A stretch of 64,000 nucleotides of DNA from BOKV01 sp041739465 (GTDB lineage: Bacteria > Pseudomonadota > Alphaproteobacteria > Rhizobiales > Rhizobiaceae), in NCBI GenBank assembly GCA_041739465.1, contig JBGSNX010000045.1, forward strand, positions 1 through 64,000, written 5' to 3'. The position numbers and the translations under genes are program-made. Positions 1 to 8,469 of this stretch are shown piece after piece; positions within the stretch are counted from its first letter, which is position 1; each line of letters begins with the position of its first letter. Under the pieces are notes generated by a model. It saw only the letters and a program-made list of their open reading frames with translations. It had not been told where the DNA came from and ran no database searches.

Positions 1-206
1 TGACGCGCCGGTGCCTGACCCTGGCCCGCAGCCAACACATTGCCCATCAGCAATTCGTCCACGGCAGCCGGCGCTGCGCCAGCATCGGCGAGCGCGGCTG
101 CACTGGCAACGCCGCCAAGCTCGCTTGCGCTCATTGACGAAAATTCGCCCTGGAAGCCGCCCATCGGGGTGCGCGCTGCTCCGGCGATAACAATCTGTCC
201 GGTCAT
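1..206 (-). CDS. Thiolase family protein (acetyl-CoA C-acyltransferase), N-terminal fragment
   Basis: The 68 visible residues start MTGQIVIAGAARTPMGGFQG and contain the thiolase N-terminal pattern AARTP followed by MGNVLAAGQGQAPARQ, just before the point where the nucleophilic cysteine would lie. The gene runs off the left edge of the window, so the active-site Cys and the C-terminal His and Cys are not visible. It begins 12 bases after the enoyl-CoA hydratase stop with a strong GAGGAGGG ribosome site, so it is probably the last visible gene of the valine/acyl-CoA operon. The second thiolase at 20427-21611 is a separate gene in a PHB context. The substrate here cannot be decided. Confidence 0.85.
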   Translation of the reverse strand, partial: MTGQIVIAGAARTPMGGFQGEFSSMSASELGGVASAAALADAGAAPAAVDELLMGNVLAAGQGQAPAR

Positions 207-218
207 GAACTGCCCTCC

Positions 219-992
219 TCAGCGGTTCTTGAAGTTCGGTTTGCGCTTTTGCGTGAAGGCGGCCATACCCTCCTTCTGGTCTTCGGTCGCAAACAGCGAA
301 TAAAAGACCCGGCGCTCAAACCTGATGCCTTCGCTCAGCGTCGTTTCGAACGAACGGTTCACGGCTTCCTTTGCCAGCATAACGACAGGGCGGGAGAAGG
401 AGGCAATCGCTTGCGCAGCTTCGAGGGCGGTTTCCATCAGCTTGTCATGGGGGACAACGCGGGCAACAAGGCCGCAGCTTTCGGCTTCGCGTGCGTCCAT
501 CATGCGCCCGGTCAAAACAAGGTCCATGGCCTTGGCCTTTCCGACCCAACGGGTGAGGCGCTGGGTTCCGCCCCAGCCTGGAATGACGCCCAGCTTGATT
601 TCCGGTTGGCCGAATTTGGCGTTTTCCGAAGCTATGATGAAGTCACACATCATGGCGATTTCGCAGCCGCCACCCAAGGCAAACCCGCCAACCGCCGCAA
701 TCATCGGCTTTCTGGTCTGGGCCATGCCGTCGAGCAGCGAAATGGAATCTGCCATGTACATTTCCATGTAGGTCTTGTCCGACATCTCCTTGATGTCTGC
801 ACCGGCAATGAATGCCTTGTCGCCTGCCCCGGTGATGATCATGCAGCCAATGTCCTCGTCGCTGTCAAAGAGGGCAGCGGCTGCGGCGAGGCCTTCGCGC
901 ACTTCAAGATTGACGGCATTGAGTGCATCAGGCCGATTGACGGTGATGATGCCGACATTGCCGCGTTTTTCGGTGAGTACCACGCTGTTCAT
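219..992 (-). CDS. Enoyl-CoA hydratase/isomerase family protein (probable methacrylyl-CoA hydratase)
   Basis: A 257-residue crotonase-fold protein. It shows the oxyanion-hole segment AFIAGADIKEM (about 60-70), GGFALGGGCEIAMMCD with Glu111, and GQPEIKLGVIPGWGGTQRL with Glu131, the two catalytic acids of true hydratases. I place the start at ATG 992, two bases after the mmsB stop, rather than at the upstream in-frame TTG at 998. In this operon the natural role is hydration of methacrylyl-CoA to 3-hydroxyisobutyryl-CoA in valine catabolism, but crotonases are broad and a general short-chain beta-oxidation role is possible. Confidence 0.9.
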   Translation of the reverse strand: MNSVVLTEKRGNVGIITVNRPDALNAVNLEVREGLAAAAALFDSDEDIGCMIITGAGDKAFIAGADIKEMSDKTYMEMYMADSISLLDGMAQTRKPMIAAVGGFALGGGCEIAMMCDFIIASENAKFGQPEIKLGVIPGWGGTQRLTRWVGKAKAMDLVLTGRMMDAREAESCGLVARVVPHDKLMETALEAAQAIASFSRPVVMLAKEAVNRSFETTLSEGIRFERRVFYSLFATEDQKEGMAAFTQKRKPNFKNR

Positions 993-994
993 TT

Positions 995-1882
995 TCAATG
1001 TCCCTGGCCGGATTTGAGGTGGCGGATGATGCCGGAAAAGTCTGTTTCGCCAAAGCCGGCATCCACGAAATTCCGATAGATCTGGGCGGCATGTGCGCCC
1101 AATGGCGTTTCCTGGCCGCTCTGGTTTGCCGCTGCCTGCGAGAGCAACAGGTCCTTCAACATCAAGGAGGCAGCAAAGCCGGGCTTGTAGTCATTGTCCG
1201 CGGGGGAAACCGGCCCGACGCCAGGCACCGGGCAATAGGTGTTTACCGACCAGCAAGAGCCTGACGAAGTTGACACCACGTCAAACAAGGCCTGCTGGGA
1301 GAGGCCCAGCCTGTCCGCCAGCGCAAAGGCTTCGCAGGCACCGATCATCGAAATGCCAAGCAGCATGTTGTTGCAGATCTTGGCTGCCTGCCCGGCTCCT
1401 GCGCCGCCGCAATGGACCAGCCGCTTGCCCATGGCCGAAAGCAAAGGCTCAGCGGTTGCAAAGGCTTCATTCGTTCCGCCGGTCATGAAGGTGAGGGTGC
1501 CAGCGCCTGCCCCGCCAACGCCGCCTGAAACCGGTGCATCCAGGAACAGCAGACCTGCTTTCGCCGCCCGCTCATGGGCCAGCCTCGCGCTTTCAACATC
1601 GATGGTGGAACTGTCGATGACGAGCGTTCCGGGCTTTGCCGAACCAATGATCTCGTCAAGCACGGCAAGCGCAATCTTGCCATTGGGCAGCATCGTGACA
1701 ACTGCATCGCGTCCGGCTGCAGCCAGCCCCGCAGAATTTACGACTTCGATGCCCTCTGCCTTCGCTTTTTGCTGCGCAAGCTCGGTCGTGTCGAATCCGG
1801 CAATTTCATTTCCGGCTTTGGCCAGGTTGACCGCCATCGGCAGCCCCATGTTGCCAAGCCCGATGAACCCGATATTTGCCAT
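995..1882 (-). CDS. mmsB: 3-hydroxyisobutyrate dehydrogenase
   Basis: A 295-residue NAD-dependent beta-hydroxyacid dehydrogenase. The N-terminal Rossmann motif is GFIGLGNMGLPMA (5-17). The substrate segment is LDAPVSGGVGGAGAGTL (about 114-130), and the catalytic lysine is Lys168 in GAGQAAKICNNMLL. Full family length. It would oxidise 3-hydroxyisobutyrate, released by the upstream hydrolase, to methylmalonate semialdehyde. It lies 18 bases after the hydrolase gene and is followed almost at once by the enoyl-CoA hydratase. The next enzyme, methylmalonate-semialdehyde dehydrogenase (mmsA), is not in this window. Confidence 0.92.
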   Translation of the reverse strand: MANIGFIGLGNMGLPMAVNLAKAGNEIAGFDTTELAQQKAKAEGIEVVNSAGLAAAGRDAVVTMLPNGKIALAVLDEIIGSAKPGTLVIDSSTIDVESARLAHERAAKAGLLFLDAPVSGGVGGAGAGTLTFMTGGTNEAFATAEPLLSAMGKRLVHCGGAGAGQAAKICNNMLLGISMIGACEAFALADRLGLSQQALFDVVSTSSGSCWSVNTYCPVPGVGPVSPADNDYKPGFAASLMLKDLLLSQAAANQSGQETPLGAHAAQIYRNFVDAGFGETDFSGIIRHLKSGQGH

Positions 1883-1900
1883 TCAAAGCCCTCCGGCAGG

Positions 1901-2944
1901 TCAAACTGGCTGTGAAACCGGCGCCAGCATTTCAGAAATCTTCTCCGGTGGCACTTCTTCCACCTGCTTGATTTTCCAGTCCGGGTTCTGGTCCTTGTCG
2001 ATGATTCGGGCGCGGATGCCTTCCATGAACTCGCCATGCGAAATCGACCTCGATGTGAACCTGTATTCAAGTTCAAGAGAGCGCTCGATCTGCTTGAACG
2101 ACCGGCTGCGGCGGATGATCTCGAATGCACAAGCAACCGATAACGGGCAATTGCGGCGAATGGCCTTTGCCGCATCCACTGCCCATTGCGAGGTGCTGGC
2201 TTCCAGCAACCCGAGGCACAATGGCAATGAAGGCGACTTGAAGGTCTTGTCGATTTCCTTGGCGAGTGCGGGAAGGCCGGATTCCGGCGGTTCTTCGGCA
2301 TAGTCGTCAACGATGTCCGGATCACCGCTTTCGCATAGATCTGCCTTCAGTGCTTCCCAGTTCTTGAGCGGCACATAGGTGTCCGCAAAACCTGCGTAAA
2401 TTGCGTCCGCAGCATTCATGCGGTTGCCGGTCAGACCCAGATATTCGCCGAGCCGTCCCGGTGCATTTGCAAGGAGAAAACTGCCGCCAACATCGGGCAC
2501 CAGTCCGATCGAGCATTCCGGCATCGCGATCTGCGAAATTTCGCAAACAATGCGAAAGAAGCCATGACAGCCAATGCCCACTCCCCCGCCCATGGTGTAG
2601 CCCTGCAGGAAGGCGACATACGGCTTTGGATAATTGGCAATCATCGCGTTGAGGCGGTATTCATCCGCCCAGAACTTGCGGCCAAAGGCGAAGTCGCCCG
2701 CTTTGCCGCTCTCATACAAATCCGTGACATCGCCGCCAGCACAAAATGCCTTCTCGCCCGATGCATCGATGATGACAATGTCCACGGCGTCATCTTCAAC
2801 CCAGGCAGTCAGCGCAGTTTCCATGGCCTGCGTCATGCCAGCCGTCAGTGCATTGAGTGCATCGGGCCGCGTCAGGGTCATTCTTCCGGCACGTCCTTCA
2901 ATGCGGATGAAAATTTCGCTGCTTGTATGAATGTTCTTCGGCAT
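1901..2944 (-). CDS. 3-hydroxyisobutyryl-CoA hydrolase (enoyl-CoA hydratase/isomerase family)
   Basis: A 347-residue crotonase-superfamily protein of the length typical for HIBCH (about 350, longer than hydratases). Motifs are EKAFCAGGDVTDLYES (about 64-79), QGYTMGGGVGIGCHG, and MPECSIGLVPDVGGSFLLA carrying the catalytic Glu. It would hydrolyse 3-hydroxyisobutyryl-CoA, which frees the acid for MmsB. Its ATG shares one base with the stop of the acyl-CoA dehydrogenase (TGATG), implying translational coupling. Together with mmsB this assigns the operon to valine degradation. Confidence 0.92.
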   Translation of the reverse strand: MPKNIHTSSEIFIRIEGRAGRMTLTRPDALNALTAGMTQAMETALTAWVEDDAVDIVIIDASGEKAFCAGGDVTDLYESGKAGDFAFGRKFWADEYRLNAMIANYPKPYVAFLQGYTMGGGVGIGCHGFFRIVCEISQIAMPECSIGLVPDVGGSFLLANAPGRLGEYLGLTGNRMNAADAIYAGFADTYVPLKNWEALKADLCESGDPDIVDDYAEEPPESGLPALAKEIDKTFKSPSLPLCLGLLEASTSQWAVDAAKAIRRNCPLSVACAFEIIRRSRSFKQIERSLELEYRFTSRSISHGEFMEGIRARIIDKDQNPDWKIKQVEEVPPEKISEMLAPVSQPV

Positions 2945-4086
2945 CAGGCGTTAGCCAACATCTGCCGGGAAATGATGACCCGCATGATTTCGTTCGTTCC
3001 TTCGAGGATTTGGTGCACGCGCAAATCACGCACGATCTTCTCGATACCATAGTCTGCAAGGTAGCCATAACCGCCAAGCAGTTGCAGCGCATCATTGGCA
3101 ACGGAGAACGCAACATCGGTCACAAAGCGCTTGGCCATGGCGCAGTGCATCGAAGCGTCCTGATCTTTGCTGTCCAGCTTGAAGGCCGCTTGGCGCAAGA
3201 ATACCCGCGCTGCCTGCAAACTGGTTTCCATGTCGGCAAGCTTGAACCTTGTTGCTTGAAAGTCGCTGACGGGACTTCCAAAGGCCATTCGCTCGCGAAC
3301 ATAGGCTAGCGACTTGTCCAGCGCTGCCTGCGCTCCGCCCAGTGCGGCAGCGGCAATGTTGAGGCGGCCACCATCAAGGCCGGCCATCGCATAGCGAAAG
3401 CCCTTGCCTTCCTCGCCTAAAAGGTTCGCCTGCGGAACCGTGCAGTCGTCAAACAGGACCTGTGCGGTGGGTTGTGCCCGCCAGCCCATTTTGCGTTCGT
3501 TGGCGCCAAAGGAAAGCCCGGCGGTGCCTGCCTCAACGACAATTGCCGATATGCCGCCTGGGCCATCTTTGCCGGTTCTGGCCATGACGATGTAGAGGTC
3601 CGCCTTTCCGGCTCCCGAAATGAACGCCTTGCTGCCATTGAGTACGTAAGTCGCGCCGTCCATCCTTGCGCTTGTGCGCAACGCCGCAGCATCCGAACCC
3701 GAACCAGGCTCGGTCAGGCAATAGCTTGAAAGCAATTCCATCTTGCACATCGCTGGCAAAAGGCGTTGCCGCATTTCCTCGCTGCCGAACGTGTCGATCA
3801 TCCACGCGCACATGTTGTGGATAGAAATGAAGGCGGCGATGGAGGGGCATCCCTTCGCAAGCGCCTCGAAAATCAGCGTGGAATCAAGCCGTCCCAGACC
3901 AGAGCCGCCAACATCTTCGCGAACGTAAATACCCGCCAGCCCCAGTTCGCCGACAGAGCGCACGACATCTTCCGGGAAGTAGCCAGTTTCATCCCATTTC
4001 AGGGCGTGCGGGGCGAGTTTTTCCGCTGCAAACGCCGATGCCATCTCTGCGATGGCTTCCTGTTCCTGCGTCAGGGAAAAATTCAT
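2944..4086 (-). CDS. Acyl-CoA dehydrogenase (probable isobutyryl-CoA dehydrogenase)
   Basis: A 380-residue FAD-dependent acyl-CoA dehydrogenase. It has the FAD/substrate segment YCLTEPGSGSDAAALRTSA in the middle domain and the C-terminal block GGYGYLADYGIEKIVRD followed by QILEGTNEIMR, whose Glu is the usual catalytic base. It is the first gene of the minus-strand operon, with AAGGCGGAG before ATG 4086. Coupling to the HIBCH-type hydrolase and mmsB makes isobutyryl-CoA the likeliest substrate. Electrons would pass to ETF, whose genes lie at 40754-42459. A 2-methylbutyryl-CoA role cannot be excluded. Confidence 0.92.
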   Translation of the reverse strand: MNFSLTQEQEAIAEMASAFAAEKLAPHALKWDETGYFPEDVVRSVGELGLAGIYVREDVGGSGLGRLDSTLIFEALAKGCPSIAAFISIHNMCAWMIDTFGSEEMRQRLLPAMCKMELLSSYCLTEPGSGSDAAALRTSARMDGATYVLNGSKAFISGAGKADLYIVMARTGKDGPGGISAIVVEAGTAGLSFGANERKMGWRAQPTAQVLFDDCTVPQANLLGEEGKGFRYAMAGLDGGRLNIAAAALGGAQAALDKSLAYVRERMAFGSPVSDFQATRFKLADMETSLQAARVFLRQAAFKLDSKDQDASMHCAMAKRFVTDVAFSVANDALQLLGGYGYLADYGIEKIVRDLRVHQILEGTNEIMRVIISRQMLANA

Positions 4087-4184
4087 GGCTCCGCCTTGCC
4101 AATTGGCCTGCTGTCTTCACGCTGGACATGAAGCTAGCGCGCCAAGCGGGGGCTTATCAACTGGCGCGGCAGCAATTGTCGCAT

Positions 4185-4670
4185 TCAGGCGCGGCGGCGG
4201 GTCCATGCCTTGCCGTTGCCTGCGGCCTCGCTGCCCAGTGCCGGCTGCAAGTAAAACGGGATTTCAGCGGTGTTTCCAGCTTCCAGCCGTCTGATGGTAG
4301 GCTCATGTGTCACGGCAAAAGCATCAAAGCCAACCCGCAACATCAAGGGTATCTGGTCCAGAATGAAATGGCCAATGGCGCGGATTTCACCCTTGAAGCC
4401 GTGCTTTTCACGCAGCAGGCGCGCATTTGAAAACCCACGACCGTCCGAAAATACTGCGAAGCGGATGAAAACGGCGTCAAATTCGTGCAGCCTGCCTGCG
4501 GCTGCCGCGACTTCATCGCCCGGCTCCAGAACAAGAACACTTTTCTGGTTTGAGCCAAGCCTGCCGGTTGCCTCTTCGGGTGCCATGAAAACTGCACCAT
4601 CGGCGAGCGTCAAGCGATCAGGCACAAAGCCCGCGGAAGTCCATATCCGCGCTTCTACAGGCTCGCTCAT
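4185..4670 (-). CDS. DUF934 domain-containing protein (sulfite reductase-associated)
   Basis: A 161-residue protein starting MSEPVEARIWTSAGF at ATG 4670, which overlaps the cysH stop by four bases. The region FDAVFIRFAVFSDGRGFSNARLLREKHGFKGEIRAIGHFILDQIP is the conserved core of DUF934, a family that travels with ferredoxin-type sulfite reductase genes. No catalytic motif is recognisable. It may be an accessory factor for CysI or CysH. Its function is unknown, and its role is inferred only from being the last gene of the sulfate assimilation operon. Confidence 0.85.
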   Translation of the reverse strand: MSEPVEARIWTSAGFVPDRLTLADGAVFMAPEEATGRLGSNQKSVLVLEPGDEVAAAAGRLHEFDAVFIRFAVFSDGRGFSNARLLREKHGFKGEIRAIGHFILDQIPLMLRVGFDAFAVTHEPTIRRLEAGNTAEIPFYLQPALGSEAAGNGKAWTRRRA

Positions 4671-5443
4671 CCAAAAGTCCTTGACTGTTCTTCGCTCAGA
4701 AGACCGGGGTTCAAGACGGGCAGGTGGATGCCGCATTCGGTCTTGCCAGCGCCACGCCAGCGTCCGGCGCGTTCGTCTTCCCCGTCTTTCACAGGCGTGG
4801 TGCAGGGTTCGCAGCCAATCGAGCGATAGCCCTTTTCTACCAGCGGGTGCTGAGGCAGGTCAAAGGCGTTGCGATAGATGTCGATGTCTCCGCTGGTCCA
4901 GTTCGCAAGCGGATTGATTTTCAGGCGTGTGCCTTCCGCTTCGAACAGGGGCAAACTTGTGCGTGATGCACCCTGATAACGCTTGCGGCCGGAAATCCAG
5001 ATGTCAACGCCTTCAAGCGCCTTTGCAAAAGGCTCAACCTTGCGCAACGCGCAGCATGCATTGGAATCGACCACCCAAAGCGCCCCTGCCGGGTCGCGCT
5101 CGTGAACATGATTGGTTTGCGGGCCAATGCTTCGAATGTTGGTCAGGCCCAACTCACTTGCCAGCTGGTCGCGATATTGCAACGTCTGCCCGAAAAGCCT
5201 GCCAGTATCGATGAACAGTACCGGCAGCGAAGGATCAACGCTGGCGACCAGATGCAGCAGAACGACCGAGTTGGAGCCGAAAGAAGAGACCACGGCAATC
5301 TTGCTGTCCGGATTTTCTTCAAGCATCTGGCTGAGCAGGCGGCGCGAACCTGAGCCATCAAAGTGTTGGTTCAGCCTGGCCGCTGCCTCGCCGTCCCACT
5401 TTGCCTTTTTGGTGGCATGAACTCTTTCAGCGACTTCAACCAT
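4667..5443 (-). CDS. cysH: Phosphoadenylyl-/adenylyl-sulfate reductase (APS type)
   Basis: A 258-residue PAPS-reductase family protein, started at ATG 5443 (MVEVAERVHATKK), which overlaps the cysI stop by eight bases. An in-frame extension reaches 5557 but lies inside cysI. It has the nucleotide-binding segment VVSSFGSNSVVLLHL, a CC pair in NACCALRKVEPF and a CxxC in GCEPCTTPV, together forming the CC...CxxC set that marks [4Fe-4S] enzymes acting directly on adenylyl sulfate. The C-terminal catalytic motif is KTECGIH. It reduces activated sulfate to sulfite for CysI. No ATP sulfurylase gene is in the window. Confidence 0.92.
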   Translation of the reverse strand: MVEVAERVHATKKAKWDGEAAARLNQHFDGSGSRRLLSQMLEENPDSKIAVVSSFGSNSVVLLHLVASVDPSLPVLFIDTGRLFGQTLQYRDQLASELGLTNIRSIGPQTNHVHERDPAGALWVVDSNACCALRKVEPFAKALEGVDIWISGRKRYQGASRTSLPLFEAEGTRLKINPLANWTSGDIDIYRNAFDLPQHPLVEKGYRSIGCEPCTTPVKDGEDERAGRWRGAGKTECGIHLPVLNPGLLSEEQSRTFG

Positions 5444-7088
5444 AGAGTGCTTCCTTGAATGGTTGTTGCCCGACGCGGCGCCAAGCCTGAAGGAAACTTT
5501 CATCGCGTGACTGGCGAAGGCCAAGATATGTGTCGACGATCTTCTCCACCGCTCCAACGACCTCGTCGGTGGAAAATCCGGGGCCTACAATGTCGCCGAT
5601 CGAAGTGTGCTCGTCAGCCGAGCCGCCAAGTGTGATCTGGTAGAATTCCTCGCCCTTGCGGTCGACCCCAAGGATGCCGATGTGTCCCACATGGTGGTGA
5701 CCGCAGGCATTGATGCAGCCTGATATCTTGATCTTGAGTTCGCCGATTTCTTCCTCACGGCCCGAGGCCACAAAAGACTCGGAAAGCCGCTGGGCGATCG
5801 GGATCGAACGGGCATTGGCTAGCGCGCAATAGTCAAGGCCGGGGCATGCGATGATGTCCGTCACCAGGCCCGCGTTTGCTGTCGCGAGGCCATGCGCGGC
5901 GAGCGCATCGTAGACTGCCTTGAGATCTTCCTTTGCCAGATGCGGCAGGATCACGTTTTGCTCGTGGCTGATGCGCAGTTCATCGTGGCTGTATTTTTCG
6001 GCAAGGTCTGCAAGCAGATCCAGTTGACCATCCGTGGCGTCGCCCGGAGGCCCCCCTGCCGGTTTCAGGGAGACGGTTACAATTGCATATCCCTCATGAA
6101 CATGCGGCGTGATGTTGGTCTTTACCCAACGGTCGAACTTCTTGTTGGTTTGCCTTGCATCTTCCAGAGCTGCGCAATGCGCTGGCTTGTCTGCATAGGC
6201 GGGCAGGGCAAAGGCAGCGTTGATGGCGTCGATGTCGGATTTTGGCAGGTGAAGGACACCGTCGCGGATGCGCAGGAATTCCTTTTCGATATCGCGGCGC
6301 AATTCATCGATGCCGGTTTCATGAACCAGTATCTTGATGCGTGCCTTGTACTTGTTGTCGCGCCGCCCATAGAGATTGTAGACGCGCAGGATCGCTTCAA
6401 CGTAGGCGATCAAATCCTGTTCCGGCAGGAAGTCGCGCACCAGTTTTGCAATCATCGGGGTGCGGCCCTGACCACCGCCAACATGGACGGCAAAGCCGGT
6501 TTCACCGTTCTCGTTGCGCTTCAGCTGCAATCCGATGTCGTGAACCTGGATGGCCGCGCGGTCGTGCGACGCGCCTGTTATGGCAATCTTGAATTTGCGC
6601 GGCAGGAAAATGAATTCGGGATGCACGGTTGACCATTGGCGCAGGATCTCGGCGTAGACGCGCGGATCGGCGATCTCGTCCCGCGCAACGCCGGCAAAGT
6701 GGTCGGTTGTTACGTTGCGAATGCAATTTCCCGAAGTCTGGATCGCATGCATTTCCACGGAAGCCAGATCTTCCAGGATTTGCGGAATGTCGATGAGTTT
6801 TGGCCAGTTGAACTGAATGTTCTGGCGGGTCGTGAAATGGCCGTAGCCACGGTCATACTTGCGTGCGATGTGACCCAGCATGCGCATCTGCTGCGAATTC
6901 AGCGTGCCATAGGGAATGGCAACCCGCAGCATGTACGCATGCAGTTGCAGATAAACGCCGTTCATCAGCCGCAGCGGCTTGAATTCGTCTTCGCTCAGTT
7001 CGCCGGACAGCCGCCTGTCCACCTGGTCGCGAAACTGTGCAACGCGGGCCTTCACGAAGTCATGGTCGAAATCATCGTAACGATACAT
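5436..7088 (-). CDS. cysI: Ferredoxin-type nitrite/sulfite reductase (sulfite reductase hemoprotein)
   Basis: A 550-residue siroheme and [4Fe-4S] reductase with two ferredoxin-like half domains. The N-terminal half has GHFTTRQNIQFNW and TSGNCIRNVTTD. The cluster cysteines are visible as CPGLDYC (about residues 412-418) and ISGCINACGHHHVGHIGI (about 455-472). It performs the six-electron reduction of sulfite to sulfide. Context with cysG, DUF2849, cysH and DUF934 favours sulfite over nitrite as substrate. The start at ATG 7088 lies 24 bases after the DUF2849 stop. Confidence 0.93.
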   Translation of the reverse strand: MYRYDDFDHDFVKARVAQFRDQVDRRLSGELSEDEFKPLRLMNGVYLQLHAYMLRVAIPYGTLNSQQMRMLGHIARKYDRGYGHFTTRQNIQFNWPKLIDIPQILEDLASVEMHAIQTSGNCIRNVTTDHFAGVARDEIADPRVYAEILRQWSTVHPEFIFLPRKFKIAITGASHDRAAIQVHDIGLQLKRNENGETGFAVHVGGGQGRTPMIAKLVRDFLPEQDLIAYVEAILRVYNLYGRRDNKYKARIKILVHETGIDELRRDIEKEFLRIRDGVLHLPKSDIDAINAAFALPAYADKPAHCAALEDARQTNKKFDRWVKTNITPHVHEGYAIVTVSLKPAGGPPGDATDGQLDLLADLAEKYSHDELRISHEQNVILPHLAKEDLKAVYDALAAHGLATANAGLVTDIIACPGLDYCALANARSIPIAQRLSESFVASGREEEIGELKIKISGCINACGHHHVGHIGILGVDRKGEEFYQITLGGSADEHTSIGDIVGPGFSTDEVVGAVEKIVDTYLGLRQSRDESFLQAWRRVGQQPFKEALYG

Positions 7089-7112
7089 TTGCGAAGGTCC
7101 GCCTTTGGGTGT

Positions 7113-7409
7113 TCAGGCAACAAGCCGTTGAAGGGCAGCTTCGCCGTAGCCGACGGTCGGCCCAAAAGCGCGGATGCGCTCGCGAAGGCGCACAGGCACC
7201 GGCGAACGGTTGTCATCGAGCGTGATGTCGATGGCGTTCACATCAACAACCTCGCGGTTGGCGATGGCACGCTTTGCGGTGGCAAGGCCGGCCTCGATTG
7301 CGTCAGGCGCATTCAATACTGCCGCGCCGGAGATGCGAACCGACCAACCATCGGCAGAGAGGTAAACGACAACACCATCGGAAAGGCGGTTGGCAGTAAT
7401 GATCTTCAT
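7113..7409 (-). CDS. DUF2849 domain-containing protein
   Basis: A 98-residue protein, MKIITANRLSDGVVVYLSADG onward, matching DUF2849, a small family found almost only between cysG and cysI in alphaproteobacteria. It contains the block IANREVVDVNAIDITLDD and ends GPTVGYGEAALQRLVA. There are no membrane segments or metal-binding cysteines. It sits 12 bases after cysG and 24 before cysI, so it is co-expressed with siroheme and sulfite reductase. A chaperone or assembly role is conceivable, but nothing in the sequence shows it. Confidence 0.87.
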   Translation of the reverse strand: MKIITANRLSDGVVVYLSADGWSVRISGAAVLNAPDAIEAGLATAKRAIANREVVDVNAIDITLDDNRSPVPVRLRERIRAFGPTVGYGEAALQRLVA

Positions 7410-7421
7410 TTCGATGCTCCT

Positions 7422-8444
7422 TCAGGCTGCAATCGATTGGTTCAGGGAAAGCCCGATGGTTTCAACACCGGGAATGATTTCGAAAGTTGCGCCAAGGGCC
7501 GCGCAAAGCGCGCCAACCTGATCTGTAAAAGCGGGGCTCCTGACCAGAATGACCAGCCGCACGGGCTCCCCATCCCGGTTGGAAAAGACGCTGGTTGCCG
7601 CTTCAACGATTCTTGCCTGTTCTGCGCCGTGCCGTTCGGCATCCCTGCGCCCCAGTTTCACCAGATCGGCGGGGAGGGTTTCGTCGAACACGATGGCATC
7701 GGCTTCCTGCATGGCGCGCACGGCCCGCAAGGTCATGAGGTCGGCCTCACCGGTTACAGCAAAAACCACCGTGACGTGGCTTGAATGGCGTTCAGGGTTC
7801 TTCAACAGCCTTGTGGCGCTGCGGCGGGCTGCCGGCAGATCGCCGTTCTCAACATGGCGTGAGACGTCGCCGTCAAAGAATGCCCGCCAGAACCTGCGCC
7901 GCGGCGCGCCACGGGCAACAAGCCGGTCCGCCGCAAGCCTGTAAAGCTGTGCAAGGCGTGCCAGTTTGCCGGTTGATACCGGAACGATTGCTTCGATCCT
8001 TGCGCGGATCATCTGGGAAAGGACCGGGCCAGTGCCTTCGGTGCCGATGGCGATGGCCACTGGCGCACGGTTGACCAATGCTGGCGTGTAAAAATCGCAC
8101 AGATGTGGGCGGTCTACTGCATTGACCGGAATGTTCATCGCGCGGGCTGCCTCAACCACCTGGCGGTCAAGTTCCTCGTTCGCGGTTGCTGCAAACACCA
8201 GCGTGGCACCATCGATCAATTGCGGGGAAAAATGCGCTGCAATGATTTCAATGTCCGCTTCGATTGCCAGTGTCGCCAATTCTAGGGACGGCGCGCGTGA
8301 AACGACCCGGACGGCTATGCGGCTTTCGCGCAGCAGTCTGGCTTTGGCCGCTGCTTCCACGCCATCACCCACGACCACGGCAAAGCGGTTCTCCACCTTG
8401 AAGAATACCGGAAATACCGAAAGCTGGTCCTCGTGATTGCGCAT
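7422..8444 (-). CDS. cysG: Siroheme synthase CysG with degenerate C-terminal methyltransferase region
   Basis: A 340-residue protein, where bifunctional or trifunctional CysG is usually about 460. Residues 1-215 are the precorrin-2 dehydrogenase/sirohydrochlorin ferrochelatase module, with FPVFFKVENRFAVVVGDG (a GDG where GGG is usual) and Asp111 in VNAVDRPHLCDFYTP at the catalytic acid position. Residues 223-340 resemble a shrunken uroporphyrinogen-III methyltransferase. TLRAVRAMQEADAIVFD aligns, but the SAM-binding GAGPGD is replaced by FAVTGEAD, the GGDPF loop is gone, and the protein stops just after the PGV site. It probably makes siroheme only from precorrin-2 supplied by another methyltransferase. 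First gene of the sulfur operon. Confidence 0.88.
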   Translation of the reverse strand: MRNHEDQLSVFPVFFKVENRFAVVVGDGVEAAAKARLLRESRIAVRVVSRAPSLELATLAIEADIEIIAAHFSPQLIDGATLVFAATANEELDRQVVEAARAMNIPVNAVDRPHLCDFYTPALVNRAPVAIAIGTEGTGPVLSQMIRARIEAIVPVSTGKLARLAQLYRLAADRLVARGAPRRRFWRAFFDGDVSRHVENGDLPAARRSATRLLKNPERHSSHVTVVFAVTGEADLMTLRAVRAMQEADAIVFDETLPADLVKLGRRDAERHGAEQARIVEAATSVFSNRDGEPVRLVILVRSPAFTDQVGALCAALGATFEIIPGVETIGLSLNQSIAA

Positions 8445-8469
8445 GACACACCGTCCATGGAAACTTCAT

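Noticed and set aside
249..1079. Long plus-strand open frame (276 codons) opposite the enoyl-CoA hydratase
   Set aside because: It is the antisense shadow of genes with clear crotonase and dehydrogenase motifs, and it shows no family resemblance itself.
6636..7784. Plus-strand 382-codon frame across cysI, DUF2849 and cysG
   Set aside because: It spans three real minus-strand genes with conserved motifs; composition is that of an antisense frame.
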